This document shows positions 5,259 through 6,596 of a stretch of 6,596 nucleotides of DNA, piece by piece (position 1 is the first letter of the stretch; every line of letters begins with the position of its first letter). The notes under the pieces were generated by a model. It was not told the origin of the DNA and did no database searches. It saw only the letters and a list, made by a program, of their open reading frames with translations. A program made the position numbers and the translations under genes. Source of the stretch: Alphaproteobacteria bacterium (GTDB lineage Bacteria > Pseudomonadota > Alphaproteobacteria > Rs-D84); contig JAGCRE010000120.1 of the NCBI GenBank assembly GCA_017964865.1, positions 1-6,596 of the forward strand, written 5' to 3'.

Positions 5259-6308
5259 ATGAATACAAAACGAAAAATGTTTTATGAAACGGTATATACG
5301 GCGGGAATGTGTCGCGACGGTGCGTTACACAGTATTCTGGCACAACGTCCATATTCATTGGTTTTCAAGACAACAAATTGGTGTTGGAATAATTGTGCCC
5401 ATTGTTGCGAATCTTCGGGAATACATAACCCACATACATTTATTCCGGAATCTGTTATTATTGAATATCTGAACCAAGTGGCAAAAGATAAAAATTTTTC
5501 GCGTGCGGTTGTTTTTACCGGTGGGGAATTGATGTCGGCATATAAATATGCGGGGGATAAATATGTTCCAAATATAGTGAATACCGCATTAAACAATGGT
5601 TTTGGTGTCGATATTAAAACAAATGCGGGCTGGGTCAAAATGCCAATGGCGAACAAAATCTATCGCGATATTGAACAAATTGTACGTCGTGGTGCATCGA
5701 ATAAATCAGACATCGGTATTAAAAACATTGTTCATTTCCAGGTTTCTTTATCGCTGGATCGTTTTCATCGTGATGCATTAGTGCGTAATTTCGAGTTTGT
5801 CAAGCATTTTGCAGATAAAAACATTCCAGGGGTCGCATTTACAATTCATATCAGTTCGTTTGCGTCCGATATCGGTATGTTTAATAATTTATTGGATAAT
5901 TTGGCAAATCTTGGGACCAAGATAACTGAAATGTCCGAAATGTTTTCCAATCGGTCGTCAAATGATAAAATTTACAATTTGAATGGTAATGTCATACTGC
6001 GGTACAATTGTGCAACATTGTTTGACGGTGGTCGTGCAAAAAGTTTGGATAACGCAAAACATACAACGTTTCCGCAATTTGTATTCTTGAATTCTGATTT
6101 TGAGAGTTTGGTTGCATTTGATTCACGTGGTAATGTTACACTTGGAGAAAACAGCGGGGACAAGATATCAACCCCATGGCGCGACAAATCGGGCAAAGCA
6201 TTACCTTTACAAACAATTCGTGAAAATTTGATTGCTGAAACAATACGTGCAGAACAAGATTTTGTTAAACAACATCGTTTTGCAACGTTTGTTTCAAGAT
6301 TAAAATAA
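5259..6308 (+). CDS. Orphan radical SAM protein with cysteine-poor C-terminus
   Basis: 349-residue radical SAM enzyme of unknown substrate. The C42xxxC46xxC49 motif (NWCWNNCAHCCESSG) binds the 4Fe-4S cluster that cleaves S-adenosylmethionine; an extra Cys50 follows. Further core motifs are FTGGE (86-90), the TNAGW strand (121-125) and a VSLSLDRFH strand (162-170). The C-terminal third has DGGRAK (256-261) and FDSRGNVTLGE (287-297). These resemble the GRA and D.xGNVxxC parts of SPASM/twitch proteins, but only Cys251 lies there, so no auxiliary cluster is likely. The start at ATG 5259 is chosen because the upstream TTG (5250) lies in the -10 box; Met7 (5277) has no Shine-Dalgarno. No RiPP precursor, transporter or partner enzyme lies beside it. 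It diverges from the deaminase and ends at a shared terminator. Radical SAM membership is firm; function is unknown. Confidence 0.88.
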   Translation: MNTKRKMFYETVYTAGMCRDGALHSILAQRPYSLVFKTTNWCWNNCAHCCESSGIHNPHTFIPESVIIEYLNQVAKDKNFSRAVVFTGGELMSAYKYAGDKYVPNIVNTALNNGFGVDIKTNAGWVKMPMANKIYRDIEQIVRRGASNKSDIGIKNIVHFQVSLSLDRFHRDALVRNFEFVKHFADKNIPGVAFTIHISSFASDIGMFNNLLDNLANLGTKITEMSEMFSNRSSNDKIYNLNGNVILRYNCATLFDGGRAKSLDNAKHTTFPQFVFLNSDFESLVAFDSRGNVTLGENSGDKISTPWRDKSGKALPLQTIRENLIAETIRAEQDFVKQHRFATFVSRLK

Positions 6309-6329
6309 AAACCGCCATTTCGGCGGTTT
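6309..6329. terminator. Bidirectional intrinsic terminator
   Basis: An 8-bp stem (AAACCGCC / GGCGGTTT) with a 5-nt loop (ATTTC). It begins directly after the radical SAM stop and ends 1 bp before the stop of the minus-strand 76-residue gene. The T-run is strong on - (TTTTTATTTTA) and moderate on + (TTTGTTATCTT), so it serves both convergent genes. Confidence 0.88.
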
Positions 6330-6330
6330 G

Positions 6331-6561
6331 TTATCTTACATGTTGATTTATTAAACTGTCGATATTTACCGTTTTGCCTTTGGCTTGTTCAGATTGATAA
6401 TCTTTTAATAATTTTTTCATCTGTTCGACCTGTTGCTGCTTTCGGTTTTCTTTGGCATTTCTTTCTCTCTCGTAACCAAGAGTCAAAACAAGAACCCCCA
6501 ATGGTATCGATACAAGAGTCCACAAAACTTGTCTTTTTATCTTTTCGTTGTTTTTGTTCAT
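6331..6561 (-). CDS. Small single-pass membrane protein with coiled-coil tail, unknown function
   Basis: 76-residue hypothetical protein that I do not recognise. A short basic N-terminus (MNKNNEKIKR) precedes one hydrophobic segment (about 11-30, VLWTLVSIPLGVLVLTLGY). A highly charged, Gln/Glu/Lys-rich helix follows (about 31-60, RERNAKENRKQQQVEQMKK), likely a coiled coil, and then a short IDSLINQH end. There are no cysteines and no enzymatic motif. The positive residues before the segment would place the N-terminus in the cytoplasm. The ATG at 6561 has AAGGG with about 6 nt spacing, so the gene looks real and leadered. Its stop abuts the shared terminator, so it is the last gene of its transcript; upstream genes or its promoter lie outside the window. 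Confidence 0.7.
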   Translation of the reverse strand: MNKNNEKIKRQVLWTLVSIPLGVLVLTLGYERERNAKENRKQQQVEQMKKLLKDYQSEQAKGKTVNIDSLINQHVR

Positions 6562-6565
6562 GATT

Positions 6566-6572
6566 ATCCCTT
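6566..6572 (-). promoter_or_regulatory. Shine-Dalgarno of the 76-residue gene
   Basis: AAGGGAT on -, with the AAGGG core 6 nt before the ATG at 6561. It supports this small ORF as a real gene despite no recognised homologue. Confidence 0.65.
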
Positions 6573-6596
6573 TTATCTTTGTTTCATCTTTTGCCC

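Noticed and set aside
5282..5656. 124-residue ORF antisense to the radical SAM gene
   Set aside because: Shadow of a conserved radical SAM core, with no start signal of its own.

Overview
This window most likely comes from a Gram-negative, AT-rich bacterium. Outer-membrane genes (bamD and an RlpA lipoprotein) place it among diderms. The protein style (an RlpA with a C-terminal SPOR domain, a small Smr protein) and the intergenic repeats suggest an alphaproteobacterium, perhaps a low-GC host-associated lineage. The taxonomic call is inference from composition and gene style, not from a marker gene. Trp is TGG throughout, so the code appears standard.

Layout, left to right: (1) the 3' part of an M23 (LytM-type) peptidoglycan peptidase on +, cut by the window edge; (2) a small Smr-domain protein on -, tail to tail with it and with no spacer; (3) a terminator, then rlpA (DPBB + SPOR lipoprotein) on -; (4) murJ (lipid II flippase) on -, just upstream of rlpA; (5) bamD on +, divergent from murJ across 43 bp; (6) a 225-bp gene-free gap with two dispersed palindromic repeat elements; (7) a dCMP deaminase-family gene on -; (8) an orphan radical SAM gene on +, divergent from the deaminase; (9) a shared bidirectional terminator and a 76-residue single-pass membrane protein on -.

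Four of the eight genes concern the cell envelope: peptidoglycan cleavage (M23), septal or peptidoglycan binding (RlpA), lipid II export (MurJ) and outer-membrane protein assembly (BamD). The deaminase feeds dUMP/dTTP synthesis. The radical SAM protein and the small membrane protein have no assignable partner here.

The most interesting pattern is regulatory. Readable sigma70-like promoters precede six genes and fall into two classes. rlpA, bamD and the deaminase have leaders of about 22-31 nt with a Shine-Dalgarno. Smr, radical SAM and probably murJ have a -10 hexamer followed by exactly 7 nt and then ATG, with no Shine-Dalgarno, which predicts leaderless mRNAs. The murJ and bamD -10 boxes also overlap on opposite strands. 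Three enzymes show unusual active-site or motif residues: M23 has HLD instead of HxH, RlpA lacks the SWYG segment and the catalytic-region His, and the radical SAM protein has a SPASM-like tail without cluster cysteines. No CRISPR, tRNA, rRNA, transposase or complete novel multi-gene system was seen.
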